Shown piece by piece: positions 26,146 through 35,179 of a stretch of DNA of 64,000 nt. The stretch covers positions 186,001 through 250,000 of the forward strand of contig NZ_LDTF01000007.1 in NCBI RefSeq assembly GCF_001477495.1. The letters run 5' to 3'. The notes below the pieces were generated by a model that did not search any database, was not told the origin of the DNA, and saw only the letters and a list, made by a program, of their open reading frames with translations. Made by a program: the position numbers and the translations under genes. Each line of letters starts with the position of its first letter. Positions within the stretch are counted from its first letter, which is position 1. The stretch comes from Sphingomonas yabuuchiae. Lineage in GTDB: Bacteria; Pseudomonadota; Alphaproteobacteria; Sphingomonadales; Sphingomonadaceae.

Positions 26146-26232
26146 GGATGAGGTGAGGCGGGGGTGCGTTCGTCACCCCTTGCCCTTCCCCGAAACTGAC
26201 GTACCTTGTGGGGATCAGTGACGGAGAAGACC

Positions 26233-26835
26233 ATGGCGGCCGAACTGCGTCTGAGCGATCCCTTCTCGATCATCACCCTGCCTGTGGTGGGGCCCATGAC
26301 GGGCAAGCCCGGCGGCGAGCGGGTGATGCCGTGGGAAAGCCTGTTCGCCTGGCCTCGGCAGGGCGATCTGCAACTTCCCTTTGACGGCGTATCGCGGGAA
26401 GCCCGCGATATCTGGGCGACCAAGCTGGATCATGCTGTGGCTCATGCCGACAAGGCGGTGCTGCTGGTGGCCGAAGGCGCGGCCTGTCTGGCCAGCATCT
26501 GGTGGGCGCGACTATCGCCCAGCCATTATGTGTCCAAGGTCGCCGGGGCTTTGTTCTTCCAGCCGCCCGCCGCCGATTCGCTCGACCGGCAGGGCGGGCA
26601 GATGTTCGCCTCGCCCGAGGCGGCCTTGCCCTTTCCCTCTTTGGTCGTCGACGGCGCTAGTCATGGCCCGGCGCTGGCCAGTATCTGCGGCGGTCGCCTG
26701 CTGGCCCCGCCGCCCGCCGCGCCTGTGCCGACCGGCATGTGGCGTCAGGCGCAACGCTTGATCGAGCGTTTCTCGGCCGGGGTGGTGGAACAGGATATGC
26801 GTGTCCTCCGCACGCTGGGCATTCCCGAACGCTGA
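26233..26835 (+). CDS. RBBP9/YdeN-like alpha/beta hydrolase, apparently without the nucleophile
   Basis: A 200-residue protein whose layout follows small RBBP9/YdeN serine hydrolases: an early PGGERVMPWES, a central strand-turn-helix LLVAEGAACLASIWWARLSP, then VAGALFFQPPA, and FPSLVVDGASHGPALASICGG where the acidic residue would sit. The nucleophile elbow, normally GHSxG, reads AEGAA here, so no catalytic Ser is visible. It may be a pseudoenzyme or a different fold. GGAG lies 6 nt before the ATG at 26,233. A strong hairpin follows the stop. Confidence 0.55.
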   Translation: MAAELRLSDPFSIITLPVVGPMTGKPGGERVMPWESLFAWPRQGDLQLPFDGVSREARDIWATKLDHAVAHADKAVLLVAEGAACLASIWWARLSPSHYVSKVAGALFFQPPAADSLDRQGGQMFASPEAALPFPSLVVDGASHGPALASICGGRLLAPPPAAPVPTGMWRQAQRLIERFSAGVVEQDMRVLRTLGIPER

Positions 26836-26844
26836 CATAAAAAC

Positions 26845-26873
26845 GGTCCGGCGGCTTGAACAACCGCCGGACC
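26845..26873 (-). terminator. Intrinsic terminator for the lipoprotein gene
   Basis: GGTCCGGCGG (26,845-26,854) pairs perfectly with CCGCCGGACC (26,864-26,873) around a 9-nt loop. On the minus strand the stem is followed by GTTTTTATG, a U-tract. It sits between convergent genes and should stop both. Confidence 0.85.
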
Positions 26874-26957
26874 AGTCGATCGCCACAGGGAGCTTCCTTT
26901 GGCGAGGCAGGAGCGGTGACGCAGCCCGAAAGGGGGGCCATGCCACCGAAGGAAATT

Positions 26958-27182
26958 TTAGCTCGCGTTCGTACCGCCCGGCGCCGCTTCATTGTCGAGC
27001 AGTACGTCGTTGCCGAACGTCGCATTGCCGTCGACGGGCCCTTCATCATTGGCCAGAAGCTCGTCGTTGGCCACGCCGCCATTGTCGAGGGCGGTGCTGT
27101 TGGCAGGCTCCGATTTGGAGCACGCGGCGAGCGGGACCGCGCATGCGATTAGAAGCAGCGGAAGGGCATGGCGTCGCAACAT
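26958..27182 (-). CDS. Small lipoprotein
   Basis: A 74-residue precursor with a signal peptide ending in the lipobox PLAAC (Cys21). The mature part is short, Asn/Asp-rich and probably disordered (NGGVANDELLANDEGP and a similar GNDVLLDNEAAP run), with two related acidic repeats. No family is recognised. The ATG at 27,182 is chosen over an in-frame TTG one codon earlier. It diverges from the protease gene. Confidence 0.75.
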   Translation of the reverse strand: MLRRHALPLLLIACAVPLAACSKSEPANSTALDNGGVANDELLANDEGPVDGNATFGNDVLLDNEAAPGGTNAS

Positions 27183-27257
27183 CAATTCGGTCCCCTTGGT
27201 CGTTTATGCCGTGTATCGCCGCTTATCGGCTCCTCATAGGTAATACATACTAAATCG

Positions 27258-28496
27258 ATGGGATATAACCAGCGCAAATCTTGTCGGCGGGATAGATGGG
27301 CTTTCCAGCGATTGGTGGCGGCCCTGCTTGTCACGATTCCGGGAGGCGCATGGGCACAGGCCGTGGCGCCGCTCGACGGGAATGCCGCCCTTGCTCTGGA
27401 TGCGGCGGAATATGCCAGCCTGTCCGGGCAGACGCCGATGGCGGCCGCGCACGAACTGGCGGTGCAGGAGGCGTCGGTGCCGCTGACCGACTCGCTCAAG
27501 GCGGAGTTCGCCGACCGCCTCGCGGGATTGTCGGTCGGTCATGCGCCTTTCCATATCGACATATTGTTGACCGGCGATGCACCCGTCGCGGATCGGGTGG
27601 TGCAGGTGGCGGGAAGTCCGGTGCTCGTTCGCTTCCGGACCGGGGCCTATGCCACACACCGCCAATTGGTCGTCGCACTCGCGCTTCACCAGACCGAAAT
27701 CCGCGCCAGCCTGACCCAGCCTCCGGGCATCGGCGTCGATCCGCGGATCGGGGCACTGGTCGTGATGGTGGCCCGCGCGGATGCCGAGGCGGAGCCGGGC
27801 GATGCTCTGCGCGATCGGATCGCGCGGATTGCGGGCGTACCGGTGCGGATCGCGACGTTGGACGCGCCGGACAGCGATCTGGCCGACCTTCAGGGTGGTG
27901 CGCGGCTGACCGGCATCGATCCCGGCAATGGCCGCCGCTACGCCTGCACCAGCGGCTTCGTCGTCCGACGCGGTGGCGCCAGCGCGGTCGTGACGGCTGC
28001 CCATTGCCCCGACAATCTGGTCTGGACCGACGTAGAACGACGCGAGCATCCGCTGCCCTTTCTGGGCCAATGGGGGTGGGGCTATCAGGACGTTCAGGTG
28101 AATGGCAGCCCTGTTCCGCTGTCGCCCGCCTTCTGGAGCGACACGGCCAAGACGACCAGCCGGAGCGTTGCGGGGCAAAGGACCCGCGACCAGACCCGCG
28201 CGGGCGACATCGTCTGCCATCGCGGCGAGCGGACGGGCTATAGCTGCGCCGAAGTGTGGATACCCGACTTCGCACCCGCCGGGGATTTGTGCGGCGGCGG
28301 CTGCACCCCGACTTGGGTTGCGGCGAGGGGGCCGACCTGTCGTAGCGGAGACAGCGGCGGGCCGGTTTTCCTTGGCGGAATGGCTTACGGCATCGTCAAG
28401 GGCGGCAGCTATCGCGGTGGCGACGGCAGCTGTGCCTTTTATTATTATATGTCAGTCGATTTCCTGCCCGACGGGTGGTCTGTGGCGACCGGCTGA
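27258..28496 (+). CDS. Secreted trypsin-like serine protease, streptogrisin type
   Basis: A 412-residue precursor. The signal peptide (core LVAALLVTIPGGAWAQ) is followed by a pro-region of about 190 residues and a chymotrypsin-fold domain of about 190 residues. His249 is in VVTAAHC and Ser366 in RSGDSGGPVF; Asp278 in YQDVQV is the likely acid. C230 and C250 flank the His loop as in S1 proteases, and several more Cys (CHRGERTGYSC, DLCGGGC) suggest disulphides. A long pro-domain is typical of alpha-lytic/streptogrisin enzymes that need it to fold. Probably extracellular or periplasmic. Confidence 0.88.
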   Translation: MGYNQRKSCRRDRWAFQRLVAALLVTIPGGAWAQAVAPLDGNAALALDAAEYASLSGQTPMAAAHELAVQEASVPLTDSLKAEFADRLAGLSVGHAPFHIDILLTGDAPVADRVVQVAGSPVLVRFRTGAYATHRQLVVALALHQTEIRASLTQPPGIGVDPRIGALVVMVARADAEAEPGDALRDRIARIAGVPVRIATLDAPDSDLADLQGGARLTGIDPGNGRRYACTSGFVVRRGGASAVVTAAHCPDNLVWTDVERREHPLPFLGQWGWGYQDVQVNGSPVPLSPAFWSDTAKTTSRSVAGQRTRDQTRAGDIVCHRGERTGYSCAEVWIPDFAPAGDLCGGGCTPTWVAARGPTCRSGDSGGPVFLGGMAYGIVKGGSYRGGDGSCAFYYYMSVDFLPDGWSVATG

Positions 28497-28560
28497 GGGA
28501 TCGCATTGCACCGCAACAGCGTTGGTTTTTTCATCGACAGACAGCGATGAAGGCGACGGC

Positions 28561-29565
28561 ATGAAGGCGATGATCCTCGATGCACCCGGTGGGCTGGACC
28601 GCTTGCGACAGGTCGACCGCCCCGATCCCGGTGCGCCGGGACCGGGTATGATCCGGGTGCGGCTGCACGCTACCTCGCTGAATTATCATGACTATGGTGT
28701 TGTGACCGGTCGCATGCCGACCGAGGATGGTCGTATCCCGATGGCCGATGGCGCGGGCATCGTCGAGGCGGTGGGCGAGGGTGTCCGTGACTTCATGGCG
28801 GGCGATGCGGTGGTATCCTGCTTCTTTCCCGATTGGCAGGAAGGACCGCCCCGGATCGGCGACTTTTCGCGCGTGCCGGGGGACGGGATCGATGGCTATG
28901 CCTGTGAACTGGTGGTCGGCCCCGCCACGGCCTTCACCCGCGCACCGAAGGGCTACAGCCATGCTGAGGCGGCGACCATCACCACGGCCGGGCTTACCGC
29001 ATGGCGAAGCCTGGTCGTCGATGGCGGCTTGAAGGCGGGCGATCGCGTGCTGGTGCTGGGAACCGGCGGCGTCTCGATCTGGGCGCTTCAGATTGCGCGA
29101 ATGATGGGCGCCCAGGTGGCGGTCACCTCGTCCTCCGACGAAAAGCTGGAACGGGCCCGCTCGCTGGGGGCCGCGCATATGATCAATTATCGCACTCACC
29201 CCGAATGGGGAAAGCTCGTCCATGATTGGGCGGGCGGGGGTGTGGATCATGTGATCGAGGTCGGCGGGCCGGGCACGCTGGCCCAGTCGATCGACGCGGT
29301 TCGGATCGGCGGGCATATCGGCTTGATCGGGGTGCTGACGGGTTTTGCAGGCGACGTGCCGACCGCCACCCTGATGAGCAAGCAGGCGCGGCTGCAGGGT
29401 CTTATCGTCGGCAGCCGCCGGATGCAGATGGAATTCGTCCGAGCGCTGGACGAGGCCACCTTCCGGCCGGTGATCGACCGAAGCTTCGCATTGGATGAAC
29501 TGGCCGATGCGTTTCGCTATCAGGAAAGCGGCGACCATTTCGGCAAGATCGCCGTGACCTTCTGA
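28561..29565 (+). CDS. MDR-family NAD(P)-dependent oxidoreductase
   Basis: A 334-residue zinc-type/quinone-reductase-like medium-chain dehydrogenase. It has the GroES-like N-terminus with LNYHDYGVVTGRMP and the Rossmann segment VLGTGGVSIWALQIARMMGAQVAVTSSSDEK. The usual catalytic-zinc residues and the structural-zinc Cys cluster are absent, so it is closer to the zinc-free quinone oxidoreductase branch. The ATG at 28,561 starts the normal KAMILDAPGG strand. It is 16 bp upstream of the NDH-2 gene on the same strand. Confidence 0.88.
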   Translation: MKAMILDAPGGLDRLRQVDRPDPGAPGPGMIRVRLHATSLNYHDYGVVTGRMPTEDGRIPMADGAGIVEAVGEGVRDFMAGDAVVSCFFPDWQEGPPRIGDFSRVPGDGIDGYACELVVGPATAFTRAPKGYSHAEAATITTAGLTAWRSLVVDGGLKAGDRVLVLGTGGVSIWALQIARMMGAQVAVTSSSDEKLERARSLGAAHMINYRTHPEWGKLVHDWAGGGVDHVIEVGGPGTLAQSIDAVRIGGHIGLIGVLTGFAGDVPTATLMSKQARLQGLIVGSRRMQMEFVRALDEATFRPVIDRSFALDELADAFRYQESGDHFGKIAVTF

Positions 29566-29581
29566 TGACGGGAGACAGGAT

Positions 29582-30862
29582 ATGACGAGCCGGGGCGTCG
29601 ATCCCGACTGGCCGCATGTGGTGATCGTCGGCGCGGGGTTCGGTGGACTTGCGGTAGCGCAGCAACTGGCCCGCGCGCCGGTGCGGGTGACCGTGGTCGA
29701 CCGCAACAATTATCATCTGTTCGTACCGCTGCTCTATCAGGTGGCGACGGCCGCCCTCTCGCCCGCCGATATCGCCGAGCCGATCCGCCACGTGCTGGGC
29801 CGATATGCCAATATCCGGGTCGTGCTCGGCGAGGTGACGCAAGTCGATACGAACGCCCGGCACGTGGCTCTGGCGACCGGCGAGACGTTGCAATATGACC
29901 GGCTGGTCGTCGCGACGGGATCGACCAGCAGCTATTTCGGCCATGACGAATGGCGCCGCCATGCCCCCGCCTGCAAGTCGATCGAGGAGGCGAGGGCCAT
30001 CCGCTCACGCGTGCTGGGCGCATTCGAGGAAGCGGAGCGCGACGGGGCTGCGGACCGCGAGGCGTTGATGACTTTCGTCATCGTCGGCGGCGGCCCGACA
30101 GGCGTCGAATTGGCTGGGTCGGTCGCCGAGCTGGCGCGCCACGCGCTGACATCCGACTTTCGCCGGATCCGGCCGGAGACGGCACAGATCATCCTGGTCG
30201 AGGGCGGGCCGAGGATCCTCGCGGCTTTCCCGGACTCGCTGGCCACCTATGCCGAACGGGCGCTGGCGCGGCTGGGGGTTCGGGTGATGACCGACATGCC
30301 GGTCGAAGCGATCTCGGCCGAGGGGCTGACCGCCGGCGGACAATTCATCCCGGCCCGCACCGTCCTATGGGGCGCTGGTGTGGCGCCGACGGGTGCCGCC
30401 AAACTGCTCGGCATAGCGCCGGGGCCGGGCGGGCGCGTCGCGGTGCGGCCGGACCTGAGCGTCGAGGGGCTGGAGAATGTCTATTCGCTGGGCGATGTCG
30501 CCGCCTGCCTGGACGAAGACGGCAAGCCCTTGCCCGGCCTGGCGCAGGTCGCGCAGCAACAGGGCGAGTATCTGGGCAAGGCATTACGGACGCTGCTGAC
30601 GGGTGGAGCCGCGCCCAAGCCCTTCCGCTTTCATAATCGCGGCAATGCGGCGATCATCGGGCGTCACGCCGCGATCTTCGACTTCGGCCGTTTCCGGATG
30701 AAGGGCTATCCGGCCTGGATGCTCTGGGCGATCGTCCATGTCGTGTTGCTGGTCAGTTTCGCACAGCGTATCCGCGTCAGCCTGCAATGGCTGTGGCGTT
30801 ACCTGACCTATCGGCGTGGCGCCCGGATCATCACCGCGCCCTTTGCCCGCCCGCCCGGCTGA
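29582..30862 (+). CDS. ndh: Type II NADH:quinone oxidoreductase (NDH-2)
   Basis: A 426-residue FAD protein that passes electrons from NADH to quinone without pumping protons. The FAD-binding GAGFGGLAVAQQL is at about 15-27, followed by VVDRNNYHLFVPLLYQVATAALSP. The NADH Rossmann motif VIVGGGPTGVELAG and the late NVYSLGDVAAC (second FAD contact) are intact. A C-terminal hydrophobic amphipathic stretch (PAWMLWAIVHVVLLVSF) fits membrane attachment. Probably co-transcribed with the MDR gene and convergent with the second gntR (6-bp gap). Confidence 0.92.
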   Translation: MTSRGVDPDWPHVVIVGAGFGGLAVAQQLARAPVRVTVVDRNNYHLFVPLLYQVATAALSPADIAEPIRHVLGRYANIRVVLGEVTQVDTNARHVALATGETLQYDRLVVATGSTSSYFGHDEWRRHAPACKSIEEARAIRSRVLGAFEEAERDGAADREALMTFVIVGGGPTGVELAGSVAELARHALTSDFRRIRPETAQIILVEGGPRILAAFPDSLATYAERALARLGVRVMTDMPVEAISAEGLTAGGQFIPARTVLWGAGVAPTGAAKLLGIAPGPGGRVAVRPDLSVEGLENVYSLGDVAACLDEDGKPLPGLAQVAQQQGEYLGKALRTLLTGGAAPKPFRFHNRGNAAIIGRHAAIFDFGRFRMKGYPAWMLWAIVHVVLLVSFAQRIRVSLQWLWRYLTYRRGARIITAPFARPPG

Positions 30863-30868
30863 GTGGGA

Positions 30869-31513
30869 TCAGCGGACCAACTGGGCGCGCAGGTCGACCA
30901 GCGTCGCGGCAATATGCTCGGTCAGAAAACCGGCCACCCGTGCTTCGTCGCGGGCCAGCCAGGCGTCGAGCAACGCATGATGCTCTTCGTGCGCACGGTC
31001 CTCGCGACCGGCGGGCTTCAGATGCTGGACGACATAGCGTTCGGCCAGGACCTGCAACCGCTCGATCAGCTGGAAGGTCAGCGCCGCGCCGAGCGGGCGG
31101 ACCAGCGCGAGATGAAAGGCACGGTTGCGGTGCGCGACCTCGTGCAACGCATCGCGCGCGGCGACGTCGAGCGCGGTCAGCGCCTCACGCGCGACGGCCT
31201 GATCCTCCACCGTCGCCACACGCGACGCACGCGCCGCCGCGTCGGGTTCCAGCGCCAGCCGAAGTTCGTAAATCTCCTCCGCCTCGCCCGCGCCCAGCGA
31301 GCGGACGAAAAAGCCGCGATTGGCCTGGCTGGTCAGCAGCCCTTCCTGCTCCAGCCGGGCAAGGGCCTCCCGCAGTGGAATCTTGCTGACCCCCAATTCA
31401 TTGGCCAGCGCGTCCTGCCGGATCGGCTGTTCTTCCGGCAGGTCGCCGCTGATGATCCGCTCCCGAATGATCGTGAAGATCTGCTCCGACAGGGTGCGAA
31501 CGACAAGGCTCAT
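30869..31513 (-). CDS. GntR/FCD regulator, paralogue of the catabolic-locus regulator
   Basis: A 214-residue protein closely related to the one at 20,313. The wHTH segments QDALAnELGVSKIPLREA and ARLEQEGLL are nearly identical, as are LRLaLEP, VLAERYVV and PAGReDRAH in the FCD domain. The ATG at 31,513 (MSLVVRTLSEQIF) has GAGAGA upstream. It is transcribed alone between convergent ndh and upstream-facing nadE. Its target is unknown, but its recognition helix should read almost the same DNA as the paralogue. Confidence 0.9.
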   Translation of the reverse strand: MSLVVRTLSEQIFTIIRERIISGDLPEEQPIRQDALANELGVSKIPLREALARLEQEGLLTSQANRGFFVRSLGAGEAEEIYELRLALEPDAAARASRVATVEDQAVAREALTALDVAARDALHEVAHRNRAFHLALVRPLGAALTFQLIERLQVLAERYVVQHLKPAGREDRAHEEHHALLDAWLARDEARVAGFLTEHIAATLVDLRAQLVR

Positions 31514-31619
31514 GGATTCTCTCGTGCCGACAGGCCGGGGAGAAGCCTGTAATTTATGGGGAAATGTACCGAACAAGCCTTCAGCATAGCCATGTTCCCC
31601 ACGCCCTGCCAAGTCCGTG

Positions 31620-33677
31620 TCATAGGGCGGGGGGCAGGGTGTCCCGAAGCTCGCTCAACCAGACCGCCGCCGTGCCGTCCGACGGCGCCCGCCAGTCCCC
31701 GCGCGGGGACAGGGCCCCGCCCGGCGAGACCTTGGGGCCGTTGGGCAGGGCCGAACGCTTGAACTGGCTGGTCTGGAAGAAGCGGGTCAGGAACCGCTCC
31801 AGCCAGTGCCGGATCGTCGGCAGGTCATAAGCGACGCGTGCGTCCTGCGGCAGGTCCTCGGGCCATCCGCCCGCTTCCGCATCCCGCCAGGCATGCCAGG
31901 CGAGGAAGGCGATCTTCGACGGCTTCAGGCCATAGCGGATGACGTTATGCGCAAAGAAGTCGTTGAGCGCATAGGGGCCGATCATCGCCTCCGTCGACTG
32001 CATCTCGCCGCTGGCGTCGGCGGGGACCAGCTCGGGCGAGATTTCCTGTGCCAGGATCGCCGCCAGAACCTCGTTCGTCGCTTGGTCATATTGGCCGGTA
32101 CGGATGCACCAGCGGATCAGGAACTGGATCAGCGTCTTGGGCACGCCCGCATTGACCGCATAATGGCTCATCTGATCGCCGACGCCATAGGTGCACCAGC
32201 CCAGTGCCAGTTCCGACAGATCGCCGGTGCCCAGCACGATGCCGCCGCGCTGATTGGCGAGGCGGAACAGATAATCGGTGCGCAGGCCCGCCTGCACATT
32301 CTCGAAGGTCACGTCATGGACCGGCTCGCCCTGCGCAAAGGGGTGCTTCATGTCTTCCAGCAGCTGATGCGCGGCGGGACGGATATCGATTTCCTCGGCC
32401 GTTACCCCCAGCGAACGCATCAGCGCCCAGGCATGGGCCTTGGTGCCCGCGCCGGTGGCGAAGCCGGGCATGGTGAAGGCCAGGATACGGTCGCGCGACC
32501 ACCCCAACCGATCGGTCGCCTTGGCCGCGACGATCAACGCATGGGTGGAATCGAGCCCGCCGGACACGCCGATCACCAGCGTCTTGGCGCGGCTGGCATC
32601 GAGCCGCTTGGCCAGCGCCTCGACCTGGATGTTATAGGCTTCGTAGCAGTCGGCATCGCGCCGGGCGGGATCGTCGGGAACGAAGGGAAAGCGGTGAACG
32701 GCGCGTCGCAGCCCCCGGTCGCTGACTTCGGCACCGTGCACGAAACCGATCCGGCGGAAGCGCTGCTCGGGATGGCCCGAGAATGCTGCGGCATCGCCGA
32801 ACGTACCGAAGCGCAGGCGCTCCTGCACGATCCGTTCGATATCGATATCGGCGGTGGTCAGCGCGGGTTCGCGACGAAAACGCTCCGACTCCGCGATCGT
32901 CTCGCCCAGTTCGTGGATCAAGCCCTGACCGTCCCAGGAAAGGTCGGTCGTGCTCTCGCCGATCCCGGCCGCCGAATAGACATAGGCGCAGGCCGCGCGG
33001 GCGGACTGGGCGGCAGCCAGCATCGCCCGGTCCCGTGCCTTGCCGATGACGATGTTCGACGCCGACAAATTGCAGCAGATCGTCGCCCCGGCTAGCGCTC
33101 CCAGCGTCGAGGGCGGGGTGGGGGCCCAGTAATCCTCGCAAATCTCGGCATGGATGACGAAGCCGGGCACGTCCTCGGCGGCGAAGATCAGGTCGGTGCC
33201 GAAGGGCACGCTCTGGCCATCCAGCTCGATGGTCAGGCCGGTCAGCCCCGCGCCGCTCGCGAACCAGCGCTTTTCGTAATATTCGCGATAATTGGGCAGG
33301 AAGGTCTTGGGCACGACGCCCAAAATCCGCCCGCGCGCGATGACGACGGCGCAATTGTACAGCCGCCCGTTGCGGGGCAGCGCGGCGCCGATCAGCATGA
33401 CGGGCGACAGCGCCGCGCTGGCATCCACCATCTCGCCCAGCGCCGCCAGCGTGGCCGCATGCATCGCGCCCTGCAGATGCAGGTCGTCGATCGCGTAGGA
33501 GGTCAGCGACAATTCGGGAAAGACGATCAGGTCGACGCCGTCTTCGTCCGCCTCGCGCGCCAGATCGAGCATGGCCTGTGCATTGGCATAAGCATCCCCC
33601 ACCGATGCGGCGGGCGTCGCGGCGGCGACGCGGATCAGGCCATGGGTGTGAAGCGCGTAAAAGGGGTGGTCCTGCAT
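31620..33677 (-). CDS. nadE: Glutamine-dependent NAD+ synthase
   Basis: A 685-residue two-domain enzyme making NAD from nicotinic acid adenine dinucleotide. The N-terminal nitrilase-type glutaminase has Glu55 (FPELSLTSY), Lys124 (PKTFLPNYREYYEKRWF) and nucleophile Cys180 (EICEDYW). The C-terminal ATP-pyrophosphatase domain has SGGLDST at 372-378, then GTGDLSELALGWCTYGVGD. The length is normal for the fused form. The last about 40 residues (SPRGDWRAPSDGTAAVWL) are the usual C-terminal cap. Confidence 0.95.
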   Translation of the reverse strand: MQDHPFYALHTHGLIRVAAATPAASVGDAYANAQAMLDLAREADEDGVDLIVFPELSLTSYAIDDLHLQGAMHAATLAALGEMVDASAALSPVMLIGAALPRNGRLYNCAVVIARGRILGVVPKTFLPNYREYYEKRWFASGAGLTGLTIELDGQSVPFGTDLIFAAEDVPGFVIHAEICEDYWAPTPPSTLGALAGATICCNLSASNIVIGKARDRAMLAAAQSARAACAYVYSAAGIGESTTDLSWDGQGLIHELGETIAESERFRREPALTTADIDIERIVQERLRFGTFGDAAAFSGHPEQRFRRIGFVHGAEVSDRGLRRAVHRFPFVPDDPARRDADCYEAYNIQVEALAKRLDASRAKTLVIGVSGGLDSTHALIVAAKATDRLGWSRDRILAFTMPGFATGAGTKAHAWALMRSLGVTAEEIDIRPAAHQLLEDMKHPFAQGEPVHDVTFENVQAGLRTDYLFRLANQRGGIVLGTGDLSELALGWCTYGVGDQMSHYAVNAGVPKTLIQFLIRWCIRTGQYDQATNEVLAAILAQEISPELVPADASGEMQSTEAMIGPYALNDFFAHNVIRYGLKPSKIAFLAWHAWRDAEAGGWPEDLPQDARVAYDLPTIRHWLERFLTRFFQTSQFKRSALPNGPKVSPGGALSPRGDWRAPSDGTAAVWLSELRDTLPPAL

Positions 33678-33822
33678 CCTCTCGAGATAGCGGCGCGGGG
33701 AGGGGGGCGCCAGCCCATGTGGATTGCCACGGATTAGGATGTGAGGGTTTCCCTTGGCCTTTGACTTCCCCTGTCCTGATACATTCCGCTAAGCGCCGAA
33801 CGCTCCAGACGTTCGAGGCTTT

Positions 33823-34167
33823 ATGACCACCACCCTCTATGGCATCCCCAACTGCGATACGATGAAGAAGGCCCGCGTCTGGCTCGACCAGCATGGCGTC
33901 GAATATCGCTTCCACAACTACAAGGCCGAGGGAATCGACGAAGACACGCTCCGCCGCTGGGTCGATCAGGTCGGTTGGGAGAAGCTGCTCAACCGGGCAG
34001 GCACGACCTTTCGCAAGCTCGACGAGGCCGATCGGCAGGACATCGATGCCGACAAGGCGATCCGGCTGATGCAGGCCCAGCCCTCGCTCATCAAGCGGCC
34101 GGTGCTCGACCGTGACGGCACGCTGACGGTCGGGTTCAAGCCGGAGATCTACGCCGAAATCTTCTGA
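33823..34167 (+). CDS. ArsC/Spx-family protein, YffB type
   Basis: A 114-residue thioredoxin-fold protein. [20 protein letters not shown] at the N-terminus has a single active-site Cys, and the [20 protein letters not shown] and PSLIKRPVL segments are typical of the YffB branch of the arsenate-reductase-like family. True ArsC usually needs an Arg triad that is not clear here, so an unspecified thiol or glutathione role is likelier than arsenate reduction. It is followed by panB after 49 bp. Confidence 0.88.
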   Translation: MTTTLYGIPNCDTMKKARVWLDQHGVEYRFHNYKAEGIDEDTLRRWVDQVGWEKLLNRAGTTFRKLDEADRQDIDADKAIRLMQAQPSLIKRPVLDRDGTLTVGFKPEIYAEIF

Positions 34168-34216
34168 CGGACCAAGGGGGTGGAGCGTAGGGCTTGCACG
34201 GGTTAGAGGCTTGGCC

Positions 34217-35095
34217 ATGTCCACGACCTACACGCTCGACACCGCGACCAGCCGCGCCAACCCCACGCCCGCGCCGATGAAGCGACTGACCGTACCCGCC
34301 ATTCGCCGCCGCAAGGGCGAGACGCCGCTGGTCATGCTGACCGCCTATACGGTGCGCTCGGCGCAGTTGCTCGATCCGCATTGTGACATGCTGCTGGTCG
34401 GCGACAGCCTGGGGCAGGTGATCTACGGCCTGCCCTCGACCGTGCCGGTCACGCTTCAGATGATGGCGGCGCATGGTGCGGCGGTGGTGCGGGGCAGCTA
34501 TCATGCGGTCGTCGTCATCGACCTGCCCTTCGGCAGCTATGAGGCGAGTCCCGAAAAGGCGTTCGAGAATGCCGCCTGGCTGCTCAAGGAAACCGGCGCG
34601 GCGGCGGTCAAGCTGGAGGGCGGCGTCGCGATGGCGCCGACCGTGCGCTTCCTGGTCGAGCGCGGCATCCCCGTCATGGGCCATGTCGGCCTGACGCCGC
34701 AGGCGGTGAACGTGCTGGGCGGCTATGGCGCGCGCGGCCGCACGCCCGAGGAGGCCGAGAAGATCATCGCCGACGCGGTTGCGGTCGCCGAAGCGGGCGC
34801 CTTTTCGGTGGTGATCGAGGGCGTGGTCGAACCCATCGCGATCGAGATCACCAAGCGGATCGCCTGCCCGACGATCGGCATCGGTGCGTCGGCGGAATGC
34901 GACGGGCAGGTGTTGGTCGGCGAGGACATGCTGGGTCTGTTCGAGCGCACGGCGCGCTTCGTGCGTCGTTACGAGACGATGGGGGAGCGGATCGGCGAGG
35001 CGGCGCGCGCCTATGCCGAGGATGTCCGCGCCCGCCGCTTCCCGGGGCCGGAGCAGACCTATGCGCCGCGGGAAGCGAGCCGCGATGGGGGATAA
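34217..35095 (+). CDS. panB: Ketopantoate hydroxymethyltransferase
   Basis: A 292-residue first enzyme of pantothenate synthesis, adding a hydroxymethyl group from methylene-THF to 3-methyl-2-oxobutanoate. Diagnostic segments are [27 protein letters not shown] (metal Asp), [22 protein letters not shown] and the catalytic Glu in [13 protein letters not shown] 34,217 is used; an in-frame TTG sits two codons earlier. panC is not adjacent. Confidence 0.96.
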   Translation: MSTTYTLDTATSRANPTPAPMKRLTVPAIRRRKGETPLVMLTAYTVRSAQLLDPHCDMLLVGDSLGQVIYGLPSTVPVTLQMMAAHGAAVVRGSYHAVVVIDLPFGSYEASPEKAFENAAWLLKETGAAAVKLEGGVAMAPTVRFLVERGIPVMGHVGLTPQAVNVLGGYGARGRTPEEAEKIIADAVAVAEAGAFSVVIEGVVEPIAIEITKRIACPTIGIGASAECDGQVLVGEDMLGLFERTARFVRRYETMGERIGEAARAYAEDVRARRFPGPEQTYAPREASRDGG

Positions 35096-35179
35096 GCCAA
35101 GCCCGCTTCCCACAGGGGCCGCTCCTCGCTAAAGGTCGCGGCTTCTATCTTGCCTTGATCCAGAATAGCGGAGCCCGTC

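Noticed and set aside
27240-27256. GGTAATACATACTAA upstream of the protease as a third GntR-type operator
   Set aside because: It matches only the reversed half of the 14,115 site (GGTAATAC), lacks GGTATAC and the TTGACC spacing, so it is likely chance.
33823-34167. Arsenate reductase as evidence of an arsenic-resistance operon
   Set aside because: The sequence fits the YffB branch, and no arsR, arsB or acr3 gene is nearby.
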